From contig JASLJC010000032.1 in assembly GCA_030152585.1 (NCBI GenBank), forward strand, positions 1 to 27,831: DNA of 27,831 nt, read 5' to 3'. The DNA comes from Savagea sp. (lineage in GTDB: Bacteria > Bacillota > Bacilli > Bacillales_A > Planococcaceae). The translations under genes were made by a program, and so were the position numbers. Of this stretch, positions 1 through 7,900 are shown in pieces. A model generated the notes under the pieces. It searched no databases. It saw only the letters and a program-made list of their open reading frames with translations, and was not told the DNA's origin. How positions within the stretch are numbered: the stretch's first letter is position 1; each line of letters begins with the position of its first letter.

Positions 1-1
1 T

Positions 2-112
2 AACCTCATTAAAGGAATAATATTAACGGTCGTTATGATTTCTTTATTCCGATTTATTCATCCTTGGATGTTACGTCAACGACATGAATTATCATTCGTT
101 CAAAATAAATAA
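2..112 (+). CDS. ribU: C-terminal end of a membrane protein, probably riboflavin ECF transporter S component RibU (partial)
   Basis: The last 36 codons of a gene that begins outside the window, ending in TAA at 110-112. The visible tail starts NLIKGIILTVV, continues as one hydrophobic helix, and ends in a short polar tail rich in Arg, Gln and Lys. The NLIKG-plus-helix ending resembles the end of the RibU riboflavin-binding subunit of ECF transporters. In B. subtilis ribU (ypaA) sits beside fer, which supports the guess. A strong terminator follows at once. Only the tail is visible, so the identity rests mainly on synteny and a short motif. Confidence 0.5.
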   Translation, partial: NLIKGIILTVVMISLFRFIHPWMLRQRHELSFVQNK

Positions 113-115
113 TAA

Positions 116-148
116 AACGCTATGAGCGAATAGCTCGTAGCGTTTTTT
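116..148 (+). terminator. Intrinsic terminator of the upstream (ribU-like) gene
   Basis: A 12-bp stem, AACGCTATGAGC pairing with GCTCGTAGCGTT through one G-U wobble, has a 5-nt loop and is followed by a run of six T. It starts 4 nt after the stop codon. Confidence 0.85.
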
Positions 149-272
149 GTCGTTTTATTATTTTTCGTCATTGTATCATACCGCTCTACACCGATATAGG
201 TAAGATATGCATTTCATAAGAAGGGTTCGGAAGTGAGCTCGTCTTTGCAAGTATGTGTAGCATATACGTACA

Positions 273-303
273 AAAAAGAACGAGCGATGAGCTCGTTCTT
301 TTT
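273..303 (-). terminator. Intrinsic terminator of fer
   Basis: AAAAAGAACGAGC and its exact complement GCTCGTTCTTTTT flank a 5-nt loop. The structure lies just past the fer stop codon (fer is read on the minus strand). It has A and T tracts on both sides, so it could act in both directions. The stretch between the upstream terminator and this one (149-272) holds nothing recognisable. Confidence 0.8.
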
Positions 304-307
304 ATAG

Positions 308-556
308 TTATTCAAACTTTAACGGATCGCCTTCGAATGGTTCATCTGCTACTTTAATAGAGTCGGTTGGGCAACCGTCGTATGCATCTTCGAAGTCTTC
401 CATAAATTCTTCAGGAATAGGTGTATCTCCTTCGTTGTCATCTAAAATGGAAAATGCGATTCCTTCTTCGTCGTAGTCGTAAATATCAGGTGCTGCTGCT
501 CCACATGCACCACATGCGATACATGTATCTTGATCAACGATTGTATATTTTGACAT
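308..556 (-). CDS. fer: Ferredoxin, 82 aa
   Basis: Small acidic cytoplasmic electron carrier. The N-terminal half has the cluster motif CIACGACGAAAPDIY (Cys at about 12, 15 and 18) and the C-terminal half has the fourth cysteine in DGCPTDSIKV. Bacillus Fer of this type has the same 82-residue length, carries a single [4Fe-4S] cluster and can feed electrons to cytochrome P450s and desaturases. The ends (KYTIVDQDTCIACGACG and ADEPFEGDPLKFE) are nearly the same as B. subtilis Fer. It is transcribed alone, divergently from ypbB, with its own AAAGGAGAG ribosome site, a good promoter and a terminator. It is the only minus-strand gene in the window. Confidence 0.97.
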   Translation of the reverse strand: MSKYTIVDQDTCIACGACGAAAPDIYDYDEEGIAFSILDDNEGDTPIPEEFMEDFEDAYDGCPTDSIKVADEPFEGDPLKFE

Positions 557-613
557 TTCGATTAACTCTCCTTTTACGATTCACAATGATTAATGTATTG
601 TTATACTTATACT

Positions 614-642
614 ATTCTAAAGCGGTTGTATAGATTTTTCAA
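614..642 (-). promoter_or_regulatory. SigA-type promoter of fer
   Basis: Read on the minus strand: -35 TTGAAA (complement of 637-642), a 17-nt spacer, and -10 TAGAAT (complement of 614-619). This is very close to consensus, about 58 nt upstream of the fer start codon. Confidence 0.7.
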
Positions 643-672
643 CATAAAAACTTTAGAAAGCGAGGAACGTCG

Positions 673-1719
673 ATGAATTACGCAACGATTATTTTACAAA
701 TTTACGAACAGCTCGATGGAGAAAGAGAGCAAAATGCTGCATTTTACATTTTAAGAGGAAAACGTTCAGGACAATCGATTCAAGATGTAGCTTATTTTTC
801 TCTTTTTCGATATTATAGTCTGTTTCCTTCGCTCTCAAAAGAGGAATACGATCGAGCATTAAAAACGTTATTAGAAAACCGATATTTAATCAAGGACGAT
901 CAGTCATTTTGTCATGTGACACCGACAGGAAAAAAAGTATTGAAAAACAGTACGTACTTTCAGTGGAACGGTTGGGCATATCGTGGGCGAGAGCAGTTAT
1001 TTTTTGAACGCCTGCAATTGCTTGTACAGACGGCATCTTATATGAAGCAAGGAATTACAACCTTTCTTCCGCTCGTTCGTCGAATAGATGTTCAACAAGA
1101 CGTTCGGCATCTGTATAAAAGATATCCGATGCACATCTCCCGTTATCGTCATCAATTACGAGAGGAACTAGTCACTATTTTACAGTCTATTCAGTCCGAT
1201 CAACGATTTCCGAGTGTAATGGCTTGGCGCTTAGGTGGTGCGGAAGATAGTCCATATACGTGGCGTCAAATAAGTGAACATTTAAAAATAGAAGAGTCAT
1301 CGTTACAGTTTATATGGATTGAAGGATTACATCTTTTATTAGAACGACTCAAAGACAATCAAAATTTTCCTATATTAAAAGAAATGACAAAAGGAATCTA
1401 TCAACAATCCTATTTAACGGATTCTGCCGAAAAGACGTATATATTATATCAAAAAGGGTATAAGCGAGAAGAGATTGAAAAGGTTCGTCAATTAAAACGA
1501 AGTACAATTGAAGATCATTTCGTCGAAATGGCAATTTACATTCCTTCTTTTTCAATCGAGCCGTTTGTACATAAAGAAGATCAAGTACGAGTTGCTCAAT
1601 TTGTGCAACAACAACGTACGAGGCGTTTACGAAAAATAAAAGAAGCATTTCCAGAACTTTCGTATTTTCAAATACGTCTCATACTAGGGAAGGTGAAGAA
1701 GTGTGTCGAAGTATGTTGA
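673..1719 (+). CDS. ypbB: YpbB-like protein with C-terminal helix-turn-helix, partner gene of recQ
   Basis: A 348-aa cytoplasmic protein of unknown biochemical role, matching B. subtilis YpbB (about 350 aa) in size and position. No catalytic motif is visible. The C-terminal third contains a helix-turn-helix at about residues 252-290 (SAEKTYILYQKGYKREEIEK, then RSTIEDHF), the kind found appended to helicases. This fits with recQ coming next: the recQ start lies inside the end of ypbB (17-nt overlap), so the two are almost certainly translated together. Start ATG 673 follows a GAGGAAC ribosome site. A role as a RecQ accessory protein is inferred from gene order, not shown. Confidence 0.85.
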   Translation: MNYATIILQIYEQLDGEREQNAAFYILRGKRSGQSIQDVAYFSLFRYYSLFPSLSKEEYDRALKTLLENRYLIKDDQSFCHVTPTGKKVLKNSTYFQWNGWAYRGREQLFFERLQLLVQTASYMKQGITTFLPLVRRIDVQQDVRHLYKRYPMHISRYRHQLREELVTILQSIQSDQRFPSVMAWRLGGAEDSPYTWRQISEHLKIEESSLQFIWIEGLHLLLERLKDNQNFPILKEMTKGIYQQSYLTDSAEKTYILYQKGYKREEIEKVRQLKRSTIEDHFVEMAIYIPSFSIEPFVHKEDQVRVAQFVQQQRTRRLRKIKEAFPELSYFQIRLILGKVKKCVEVC

Positions 1720-3109
1720 GATTTTGCGCCGTTATTATCCCTTTCCATCATTTCGGAAAGGACAACAATACGTAATTGATCAAGTTGCAAAAAAGCGCGA
1801 TGTTATTGCACTTTTTCCGACAGGTTATGGTAAAACATTATGTTATGAAGTTCCGACGTATGTTCATGGACAAACGACGCTTATTATTTCTCCTTTATTG
1901 TCTTTAATGGATGATCAAGTAGCTCGTCTTAAAATGCGTGGCGAAAAGTCCGTCATAGCGTTCAATTCAATGTTGACGTATGAAGAGCGGCAGAAAGCGC
2001 TACAAAATATAAAGCAGTATCGTTTTATTTTCATTTCCCCTGAAATGTTAAATCAACCGAATGTCATCCGAGTACTTGAGACATTGTCTATCGGATTGAT
2101 TGCAATCGATGAAGCTCACTGTATATCACAATGGGGGTTTGATTTCCGTCCGGATTATTTATTACTAGCTCCTGTTATCGAACGACTCGGTCGTCCGCCG
2201 ATACTCGCTTTAACAGCGACAGCTAATGATACAGTAGTTCGAGATATCGCTCATTTTTTATCGATGAAAGATGAAGTCGTTTATCGCCATTCATTAGATC
2301 GTAAAAATTTAATGTATCGTGTCGAACAATTTGAAAATCGTGCCGATAAAGAAGAAAGACTTGCACAACTCGTTCTAGAAACGATAAGTCCAGGTATTAT
2401 TTATATGTCATCTCGTATAAAAACGGAACAATTTGCGATGCAAATGCGTCAACGAGGGTGTAATATTGAATCTTACCACGCAGGAAAGTCAGTAGAAGAT
2501 CGTCAAATTATTCAAGAACAATTTATGAGAGACGAGATTGATTGGATTGTAGCGACGACGGCGTTTGGTATGGGAATTGATAAGCCGAACGTGCGCCAAG
2601 TGATTCATGAACAAATGCCTCCTCACTTTGTTGCTTATATTCAAGAAATTGGTCGAGCTGGCCGAGATAATGAAGAAGCGACAGTAACGTTATTGTACAC
2701 AAGGGGAGATGAAGAAAACGCATCGTATTTAATTGAGCGAACATTACCGACAGACCGAGATATTCAACAATACTTTATCGATCCACAACAATTCGTAGAA
2801 GAAGAAAAACGTTTGCTTATCGAAATATATGAGGCATATTGTCAAAAAAATGAAGCATGTGTTCAACAACAAATTGAAGCATTACGTAAACAAAAGAAAC
2901 GTGAAATCATGGAAATGTATCGGTATGTTCAAGAGACAGTTTGTTATCGTCGCAACATACTGTCTGCTTTCGATGAAATGTATGATTCGACATTGCGTCG
3001 CTGTTGTTCACTTTGTGGAGATATACCACTTGAAAAAAAGAAAAAAGAACGGAAAATGACGTACGACGATCGAAAATGGAAAGAACGTATTTATTCTTTA
3101 TTAGACTAA
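1703..3109 (+). CDS. recQ: ATP-dependent DNA helicase of the RecQ family (short RecS type)
   Basis: 468 aa, a 3'-to-5' superfamily 2 DNA helicase for repair and recombination. Motifs in order: FPTGYGKT (Walker A, about 38-45), DEAH (136-139) inside AIDEAHCISQWGFDFRP, ALTATA (motif III), SYHAGKS, VATTAFGMGIDKPNVRQVIH (motif V) and QEIGRAGRDNEEA (motif VI). After the helicase core a zinc-binding module is visible near the C-terminus: a lone Cys in QETVCYRR, then RRCCSLCGD. No winged-helix or HRDC domain follows, as in B. subtilis RecS. The start is a GTG at 1703 inside ypbB, preceded by AAGGTGA; the two genes overlap by 17 nt. Confidence 0.95.
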   Translation: MSKYVEILRRYYPFPSFRKGQQYVIDQVAKKRDVIALFPTGYGKTLCYEVPTYVHGQTTLIISPLLSLMDDQVARLKMRGEKSVIAFNSMLTYEERQKALQNIKQYRFIFISPEMLNQPNVIRVLETLSIGLIAIDEAHCISQWGFDFRPDYLLLAPVIERLGRPPILALTATANDTVVRDIAHFLSMKDEVVYRHSLDRKNLMYRVEQFENRADKEERLAQLVLETISPGIIYMSSRIKTEQFAMQMRQRGCNIESYHAGKSVEDRQIIQEQFMRDEIDWIVATTAFGMGIDKPNVRQVIHEQMPPHFVAYIQEIGRAGRDNEEATVTLLYTRGDEENASYLIERTLPTDRDIQQYFIDPQQFVEEEKRLLIEIYEAYCQKNEACVQQQIEALRKQKKREIMEMYRYVQETVCYRRNILSAFDEMYDSTLRRCCSLCGDIPLEKKKKERKMTYDDRKWKERIYSLLD

Positions 3110-3117
3110 TAAATTTA

Positions 3118-3146
3118 TTTACAATTGATCAGAAGTTCGTCATAAT
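3118..3146 (+). promoter_or_regulatory. Putative SigA promoter upstream of ypbE
   Basis: TTTACA (3118-3123), 17-nt spacer, CATAAT (3141-3146). It lies in the 71-nt gap between recQ and the LysM gene, so ypbE can be transcribed separately. No terminator for recQ is evident in the gap. Confidence 0.5.
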
Positions 3147-3180
3147 AGGTATGGAGTATATTGTATGAGGAGAATTCGTT

Positions 3181-3870
3181 ATGAAAAAAGAAGATTATCA
3201 GCATGATTTTGAAGAGAATCGTCAAGAAATCGAATTAGATGACGAAACGACAGATGAATTACCTTCACGTGCTTCAAAACATAGCAGCACGAAGCGTCGT
3301 CGTCCAAAGAAGAAAAATCATTCGATGATTAATACATTTTTAGTCATTTTAACATTAATTCCAATTTTAATTATCGGTTATATTATTGTCGACTTCTACA
3401 TGTTCAAACAAAATAATCAATATGATGTAGATAAACCGATTGTAGCAGAAGAACCGAAAGAAGATGTCGTAAAGAAAGACGACGATAAAAAAGAAAAAGA
3501 AGAGCCAAAAGAAAATGAGAGCGTAACGATTGATGTGAACCCAGATCCAACGCCAGTAGAAAAAGAAGAGCCGAAGCCAGAACCAAAACCAGAACCAAAA
3601 CCTGAGCCGAAGCCAGAACCAAAACCTGAGCCGAAGCCTGAGCCAAAACCAGAACCAAAGCCTGAGCCAAAACCAGAGCCAAAACCAGAACCAAAGCCAG
3701 AACCAAAACCAGAGCCATCAGCGAAAACACATACTGTTCAAAGTGGTGAAACATTATACCGCATCGCAATGAATTATTATGGATCAGCGGACGGTGTAGA
3801 GAAAATCAAACAAGCAAATGGGTTAAGCTCTAACAATATTCATCAAGGTCAAAAATTAATCATTCCATAA
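3181..3870 (+). CDS. ypbE: Membrane-anchored LysM protein with a long Pro-Lys-Pro-Glu wall-spanning stalk (YpbE-like)
   Basis: 229 aa. Layout: a charged cytoplasmic N-terminus (1-46) with a basic KRRRPKKK stretch, one membrane helix (about 49-72), an acidic and lysine-rich linker (75-130), twelve uninterrupted PKPE units (131-178), then one LysM domain (about 183-229; THTVQSGETLYRIAMNYYG to GQKLIIP). LysM binds N-acetylglucosamine in peptidoglycan; the stiff PKPE stalk probably spans the periplasm-like space or wall. No hydrolase domain is present, so it is likely a wall tether. B. subtilis YpbE has the same architecture and place. Ribosome site GAGGAGA precedes ATG 3181. The stalk DNA is a 12-bp tandem repeat and may vary in length. 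Confidence 0.88.
   Translation: MKKEDYQHDFEENRQEIELDDETTDELPSRASKHSSTKRRRPKKKNHSMINTFLVILTLIPILIIGYIIVDFYMFKQNNQYDVDKPIVAEEPKEDVVKKDDDKKEKEEPKENESVTIDVNPDPTPVEKEEPKPEPKPEPKPEPKPEPKPEPKPEPKPEPKPEPKPEPKPEPKPEPKPEPSAKTHTVQSGETLYRIAMNYYGSADGVEKIKQANGLSSNNIHQGQKLIIP
3571..3714 (+). repeat. Twelve tandem 12-bp units encoding (PKPE)12
   Basis: Consecutive units of CC(A/G/T)AA(A/G)CC(A/T)GA(A/G), all in frame, without interruption. Units differ only at third positions (for example CCAAAACCAGAA against CCGAAGCCTGAG). Synonymous scatter points to selection on the protein sequence rather than very recent DNA slippage. Confidence 0.95.
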
Positions 3871-3872
3871 AG

Positions 3873-3909
3873 AAGGAAAAGGCAGAGCGATAAACTTTGC
3901 CTTTTTCTT
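3873..3909 (+). terminator. Intrinsic terminator after ypbE
   Basis: A 15-bp stem, AAGGAAAAGGCAGAG with CTTTGCCTTTTTCTT (two G-U wobbles) around a 7-nt loop, begins 2 nt after the stop codon. The T-rich 3' arm serves as the U tract. Confidence 0.75.
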
Positions 3910-3930
3910 TTGAGAAATAAGGTGTAATCG

Positions 3931-4689
3931 ATGTTTTATGTTACAATTTGTTTCGTGTTCTTTATTTTTATACTTTTTGTCTATATGTATTACAATGCAA
4001 AAAGAGAACGATTAGTCGAGCATATTTATCGTACGCCACACCGAGAAAAAGGACGTTCATTTCGTCTTTTTTTCATTTCTGATATACATCGGCGTAAGTT
4101 GTCAAAATCATTTGTCGAACGTTTGCGCAATCAATCGATTGATTTCGTATGTATCGGTGGTGATTTTGTAGAAGGTGGTGTACCACTCCAACGAATTGAA
4201 CAAAATCTTCAATCGTTACGTTCGATCGGTCCTATTTTTTATGTTTGGGGAAACAACGACCGAGAAGTTGGAGAAGAAACGTTACGTAAACTTTTCGATA
4301 CGTATCAAGTTGTCATTTTAGAAAATGAAACGAAATCTTTAACGAAAGATCAATGTTGGGGTATTGCAGGGACAGACGACCCATCGAGCGGACGCGTTCA
4401 AGTTGAAAAAACAGCGAAAGAAATGGAGCGATACCCATATATTTTATTTATGGCGCACTCTCCTCTTTTGTTTTCTAAAATTCGTCCATATCGCGTGCCA
4501 GAATTATCATTAGCTGGTCATACACACGGAGGACAAATTCATATTGGCCCTTACGCTATGCATCCATTAGGGCGTTGGGAAGAAAAAGAAGGACGCGTGA
4601 CACTGATCAGTAACGGATATGGAACGACATTCGTTCCGTTACGGTTAAAAGCATGGCCTGAAAGCCATCTTATTCAAGTGTATTATTAA
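3931..4689 (+). CDS. ypbG: Membrane-anchored metallophosphoesterase (YpbG-like)
   Basis: 252 aa. An N-terminal membrane helix (about 1-22) is followed by a calcineurin-type phosphoesterase domain with the full metal-binding set: FISDIHRR (D-x-H), GGDFVEGG (GD), VWGNNDRE (GNxD-type), MAHSP and LAGHTHGGQI (GHTH). The family hydrolyses phosphomonoesters or diesters with two metal ions; the substrate here cannot be read from sequence. It matches B. subtilis YpbG in length and neighbourhood. It starts at ATG 3931 after AAGGTG and lies 17 nt before ypdA, so the two probably share a transcript beginning after the ypbE terminator. Confidence 0.88.
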   Translation: MFYVTICFVFFIFILFVYMYYNAKRERLVEHIYRTPHREKGRSFRLFFISDIHRRKLSKSFVERLRNQSIDFVCIGGDFVEGGVPLQRIEQNLQSLRSIGPIFYVWGNNDREVGEETLRKLFDTYQVVILENETKSLTKDQCWGIAGTDDPSSGRVQVEKTAKEMERYPYILFMAHSPLLFSKIRPYRVPELSLAGHTHGGQIHIGPYAMHPLGRWEEKEGRVTLISNGYGTTFVPLRLKAWPESHLIQVYY

Positions 4690-4706
4690 ATAAAAGGAGA
4701 ATACAA

Positions 4707-5684
4707 ATGAAAAAAGAAGACGTAATCATTATCGGTGGAGGGCCTTGTGGGCTTTCTGCAGCAATTGAGATTGAGAAAAAAGGATATCGTCCTCTCGTCA
4801 TTGAAAGAGGAAATATTGTCAACTCGATTTACAATTATCCGACGCACCAAACATTTTTCAGTTCGAGTTTAAAATTATCGATTGGAGATATTCCATTTAT
4901 TACGGCAAAAGCAAAACCGAAACGTTTAGATGCTCTCGTTTATTATCGTAATGTTGCTGAATTAAAAGACATTCGTGTGAATAGTTTTGAAAATGTTGAA
5001 CAAGTTACAAAAAAACAAGATGGTCAATTTCTTGTCAAAACATCAAAAGATCAATATGAAGCACGTTATGTCGTCGTAGCTACTGGATATTATGATAATC
5101 CGAATCGTTTAAATGTGCCGGGAGAAGAGTTACCACATGTCCATCATTACTTTAAAGAAGCTCACCCGTATTATAAGCGTCGTGTTGTAATTATCGGTGG
5201 GAAAAATTCAGCGATTGATGCAGGAATTGAATTAGCACATGCAGGTGCAGAAGTAACCGTCGTTTATCGGGGAGCACATTACTCTGAGAGTATTAAACCT
5301 TGGGTATTGCCAGAGTTTGAAAGTTTAGTGCGACATGAGAAAATTACAATGCACTTCAATACAGAAGTTGTCGCAATTGATGAAGACAACGTCCATGTTA
5401 TAACAGAAGGTAAGCAAACGAAAATAGAAGCAGATACAGTGTTTGCGATGATCGGTTATCATCCCGACCACGCCTTTATTCGGAAAATGGGTGTTGCAAT
5501 CGATGAGGTAACAGGAGAACCGCATTATGATGAAGAGACGATGGAATCGAATGTTGAAGGTTTGTTTATTGCAGGAGTAATAGCAGCAGGAAATGATGCA
5601 AATACTATTTTTATTGAAAATGGTCGTTTCCATGGTTGCCAAATTGCTGAAAAAATTGGAGATAATGTATCGAAAAAGCATTGA
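4707..5684 (+). CDS. ypdA: YpdA family NADPH-dependent bacillithiol disulfide reductase
   Basis: 325 aa flavoprotein of the thioredoxin-reductase-like group, without the CxxC pair. The N-terminal FAD motif is IIIGGGPCGLSAA; its cysteine is residue 14, the position implicated as active-site Cys in S. aureus YpdA. A second Rossmann motif for NADPH, VVIIGGKNSAIDAGIELAHA, lies mid-protein, and the C-terminal FAD contact GLFIAGVIAAGNDANTIFIE is present. The known role is reduction of oxidised bacillithiol (BSSB), so the organism likely makes bacillithiol. AAAAGGAGA ribosome site just before ATG 4707; terminated by the hairpin at 5773. Confidence 0.92.
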   Translation: MKKEDVIIIGGGPCGLSAAIEIEKKGYRPLVIERGNIVNSIYNYPTHQTFFSSSLKLSIGDIPFITAKAKPKRLDALVYYRNVAELKDIRVNSFENVEQVTKKQDGQFLVKTSKDQYEARYVVVATGYYDNPNRLNVPGEELPHVHHYFKEAHPYYKRRVVIIGGKNSAIDAGIELAHAGAEVTVVYRGAHYSESIKPWVLPEFESLVRHEKITMHFNTEVVAIDEDNVHVITEGKQTKIEADTVFAMIGYHPDHAFIRKMGVAIDEVTGEPHYDEETMESNVEGLFIAGVIAAGNDANTIFIENGRFHGCQIAEKIGDNVSKKH

Positions 5685-5772
5685 AATAATGTTTTTAATA
5701 CAAATTAATAGAAAGCCTTTGAAAAATAGTGTTTTAGTAGGACAAAGGAAAAGATTTCGTGGTATTCTAGAT

Positions 5773-5805
5773 AATGTGTAGCGGCGACTGTTGCTACACA
5801 TTTTT
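5773..5805 (+). terminator. Intrinsic terminator between ypdA and motI
   Basis: A perfect 10-bp stem, AATGTGTAGC with GCTACACATT, around a 10-nt loop, followed by T's. It lies 89 nt after the ypdA stop and about 45 nt before the motI start. It may simply end ypdA. If a promoter lies in 5685-5772 it would instead be a leader attenuator of motI. Confidence 0.7.
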
Positions 5806-5848
5806 AAAAAGTGACTGTAAAAAGAGAGAAAATAAGAGGGGATACATA

Positions 5849-6514
5849 GTGAAATTGAAAATTGGTACCATGATTCATTTAGAAAATCGAGAAGAAGAAG
5901 AGATTATTCGATACCGTAGTCGTGTTGTAGATATCGCTTCAGAGGACGTTATTTACATTGACTACCCTGTCGATGTAGAAGAAGAACGAACGCGCGTATT
6001 ACCAGTAGGGAATCGTTTACATGTAAGTTTTGTAGATGAAATTAATGTCGTATATGAATTTGAAACAGAAATATTAGGTCGTCAGTATGACCCTGTACCG
6101 ATGCTCCAAATTTCATATCCGACAGATAAAAAAGCATTTAAAAAAATTCAACGACGTGAATACGTTCGGATTGAAACAGCAGTAGATGTTTCATTGGAAG
6201 TAGAAGGCGGTCAAACGTATCAGTTGACGACACATGATATTAGTGCAGGGGGAATGGCACTTTATTTAGGTTCTTCATCTTTAGATTTAGCAGAAGGAGA
6301 GCAAGTGGAAGCAACAATCGTTCTACCTTTTAGTGATGGAAAAATCCAACATGAACGAGTGACTGCCAATGTAGTTCGCATTTTCGAAAAAAATAATCGT
6401 CCGATTGCCTCTTTTCAATTTGAAGAATTAACGGACTTTTTCCGTAGTGAAATCGTTCGTTTTTGTTTTGAACGTCAATTGCAACAACGACGTGAAGAAC
6501 GTGGGATTTTATAA
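5849..6514 (+). CDS. motI: PilZ-domain cyclic di-GMP effector MotI (YpfA/DgrA)
   Basis: 221 aa. The N-terminal YcgR-like beta domain (about 1-95) is followed by a PilZ domain with both c-di-GMP contacts: RREYVR (RxxxR, about 103-107) and DISAGG (DxSxxG, 130-135). B. subtilis MotI binds c-di-GMP and then acts on the flagellar stator MotA like a clutch, slowing motility, so the window points to a flagellated cell with c-di-GMP signalling. I chose GTG 5849, which has AAGAGGGG 7 nt upstream. An in-frame ATG at 5774 lies inside the ypdA terminator stem and has no ribosome site. The cmk gene follows 43 nt later. Confidence 0.88.
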   Translation: MKLKIGTMIHLENREEEEIIRYRSRVVDIASEDVIYIDYPVDVEEERTRVLPVGNRLHVSFVDEINVVYEFETEILGRQYDPVPMLQISYPTDKKAFKKIQRREYVRIETAVDVSLEVEGGQTYQLTTHDISAGGMALYLGSSSLDLAEGEQVEATIVLPFSDGKIQHERVTANVVRIFEKNNRPIASFQFEELTDFFRSEIVRFCFERQLQQRREERGIL

Positions 6515-6520
6515 GAAGTA

Positions 6521-6529
6521 TGGTATAAT
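6521..6529 (+). promoter_or_regulatory. Putative extended -10 promoter for cmk-plsC
   Basis: TGGTATAAT: a perfect TATAAT (6524-6529) with an extended TGn element, in the 43-nt gap between motI and cmk. No good -35 hexamer is seen 16-18 nt upstream, as is common for extended -10 promoters. Confidence 0.5.
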
Positions 6530-6557
6530 ACGTTCAAATTGAGCGGAGGGACGAAAA

Positions 6558-7229
6558 ATGAAAAATATTGTAATCGCAATTGACGGACCAGCAGCTGCTG
6601 GAAAAAGTACAATTGCCCGCAAAGTAGCAGAGCATCTTCATTATACGTATATCGACACGGGAGCGATGTACCGAGCATTAACATTACATGCCCAACAAAA
6701 TAACGTTGATTTAACGAACGAAGAAGCGTTATGGCAATTGTTAAAAGAGATGGATTTATCGTTGAAGCCGTCTAATGAAGTACAACGTGTCTACATTAAC
6801 GGAGAAGATGTCACAGAAAAAATTCGTACTGAAGAAGTGACGAATGCTGTCTCGACAGTAGCAGCTCATTCGCGCGTTCGTGAAATCATGGTAGAAAAAC
6901 AACGTCAATTTGCAAAATCTGGTGCCGTTGTGATGGACGGCCGCGATATCGGAACGGCCGTATTGCCAAATGCAGAATTGAAAATTTTTATGACAGCATC
7001 AGTAGACGAGCGTGCTGAACGTCGGTTCCGTGAAAATGCAACACGCGGTATTCATACACCGATAGAAACGCTTAAAAATGAGATTGCTACGCGTGATGAA
7101 CAAGATATGAATCGTCGAACTTCACCTTTACGCGAAGCGGCAGGAGCCGTACGTATCGATACGACCGGGAAACCTATTGAACAAGTTGTACGTCAAATTA
7201 TAGAGATGGCAAAGGAGTTTGATTCGTAA
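6558..7229 (+). CDS. cmk: Cytidylate kinase
   Basis: 223 aa, the usual length. Phosphorylates CMP and dCMP with ATP for nucleotide recycling and phospholipid and DNA precursor supply. The P-loop is IDGPAAAGKSTIA at the N-terminus. The conserved YIDTGAMYRA substrate loop, VMDGRDIGTAVLP, and the lid region with RFREN and RDEQDMNRRTSPL are all present. Start ATG 6558 follows GGAGGGA. The stop codon TAA shares its last base with the plsC start ATG, so cmk and plsC are translationally coupled. Confidence 0.97.
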   Translation: MKNIVIAIDGPAAAGKSTIARKVAEHLHYTYIDTGAMYRALTLHAQQNNVDLTNEEALWQLLKEMDLSLKPSNEVQRVYINGEDVTEKIRTEEVTNAVSTVAAHSRVREIMVEKQRQFAKSGAVVMDGRDIGTAVLPNAELKIFMTASVDERAERRFRENATRGIHTPIETLKNEIATRDEQDMNRRTSPLREAAGAVRIDTTGKPIEQVVRQIIEMAKEFDS

Positions 7230-7828
7230 TGGATCTTTATCCGATTGGACGTGCAATTGTCGGCGCAGCGGTAAAGCCGTTATATCGAATTGAAGTGATA
7301 GGCAAAGAAAATATTCCATCAGAAGGTGGAGCTTTACTTTGCGCCAATCATATTCACTATTTAGATCCGCCTGTATTAGGAATTACGAGTCCGCGACCTG
7401 TCCATTTTATGGCAAAAGAAGAATTGTTTCATCAACCGATTTTGAAACAATTACTTCCCCATTTTCATGCTTTTCCGATTAAAAGGGGAAAAGTTGATCG
7501 AACAGCGTTTAAAACTGCGTTAAAAAGGTTACAAGAAGGGCATATCGTCGGAATTTTCCCAGAAGGTACACGAAGTAAGACAGGAAAATTAAAGCGTGGC
7601 CTTGCAGGAGCAGGTTTTTTTGCTCTTAAAGGCGGCGTAGACGTCATCCCTTGTGCTATTATAGGCGAATACAAAGTTGGACGAAAAACGAAAGTCGTTT
7701 ATGGCGAACCGATCGATATGACACCTTATCGAGAAAACCGAACATCGGCACAAGAGGTAAGCGATGTCATTATGAAAAAAATCGGGGAGTTAAAAGAACG
7801 TTACGGAAACGAAAATTTCGAAAAATAA
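7229..7828 (+). CDS. plsC: 1-acyl-sn-glycerol-3-phosphate acyltransferase (PlsC family)
   Basis: 199 aa, peripheral membrane enzyme that adds the second acyl chain to lysophosphatidic acid to give phosphatidic acid. Acyltransferase motifs: NHIHYLDP (HX4D catalytic motif), FPIKRGKVDR, and GIFPEGTRSKTGKLKRG (FPEGTRS, phosphate binding). Its ATG overlaps the cmk stop by one base. The pairing of cmk, plsC and an S1 gene is common in Bacillales. Paralogous acyltransferases exist in the family, so substrate preference is inferred. Confidence 0.93.
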   Translation: MDLYPIGRAIVGAAVKPLYRIEVIGKENIPSEGGALLCANHIHYLDPPVLGITSPRPVHFMAKEELFHQPILKQLLPHFHAFPIKRGKVDRTAFKTALKRLQEGHIVGIFPEGTRSKTGKLKRGLAGAGFFALKGGVDVIPCAIIGEYKVGRKTKVVYGEPIDMTPYRENRTSAQEVSDVIMKKIGELKERYGNENFEK

Positions 7829-7838
7829 GTGCAATTTT

Positions 7839-7867
7839 TTGTCTTTACTCTGCAATTCGCATAAGAT
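7839..7867 (+). promoter_or_regulatory. SigA promoter of rpsA
   Basis: TTGTCT (7839-7844), 17-nt spacer, TAAGAT (7862-7867), 33 nt before the start codon, in the plsC-rpsA gap. Confidence 0.6.
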
Positions 7868-7900
7868 AGTAATAGGAATGGATATAGAGGAGGACTACAT

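Noticed and set aside
3571..3714. CRISPR array
   Set aside because: The repeats are contiguous 12-bp codon units in an ORF, without spacers.
3404..3769. A 121-codon minus-strand ORF rich in Leu, Val and Ala
   Set aside because: It is the antisense of the PKPE repeat; the repeat removes stop codons on that strand.
5774..5848. Longer motI start at ATG 5774
   Set aside because: The extra 25 codons lie in a terminator stem, lack a ribosome site, and do not resemble the YpfA N-terminus.
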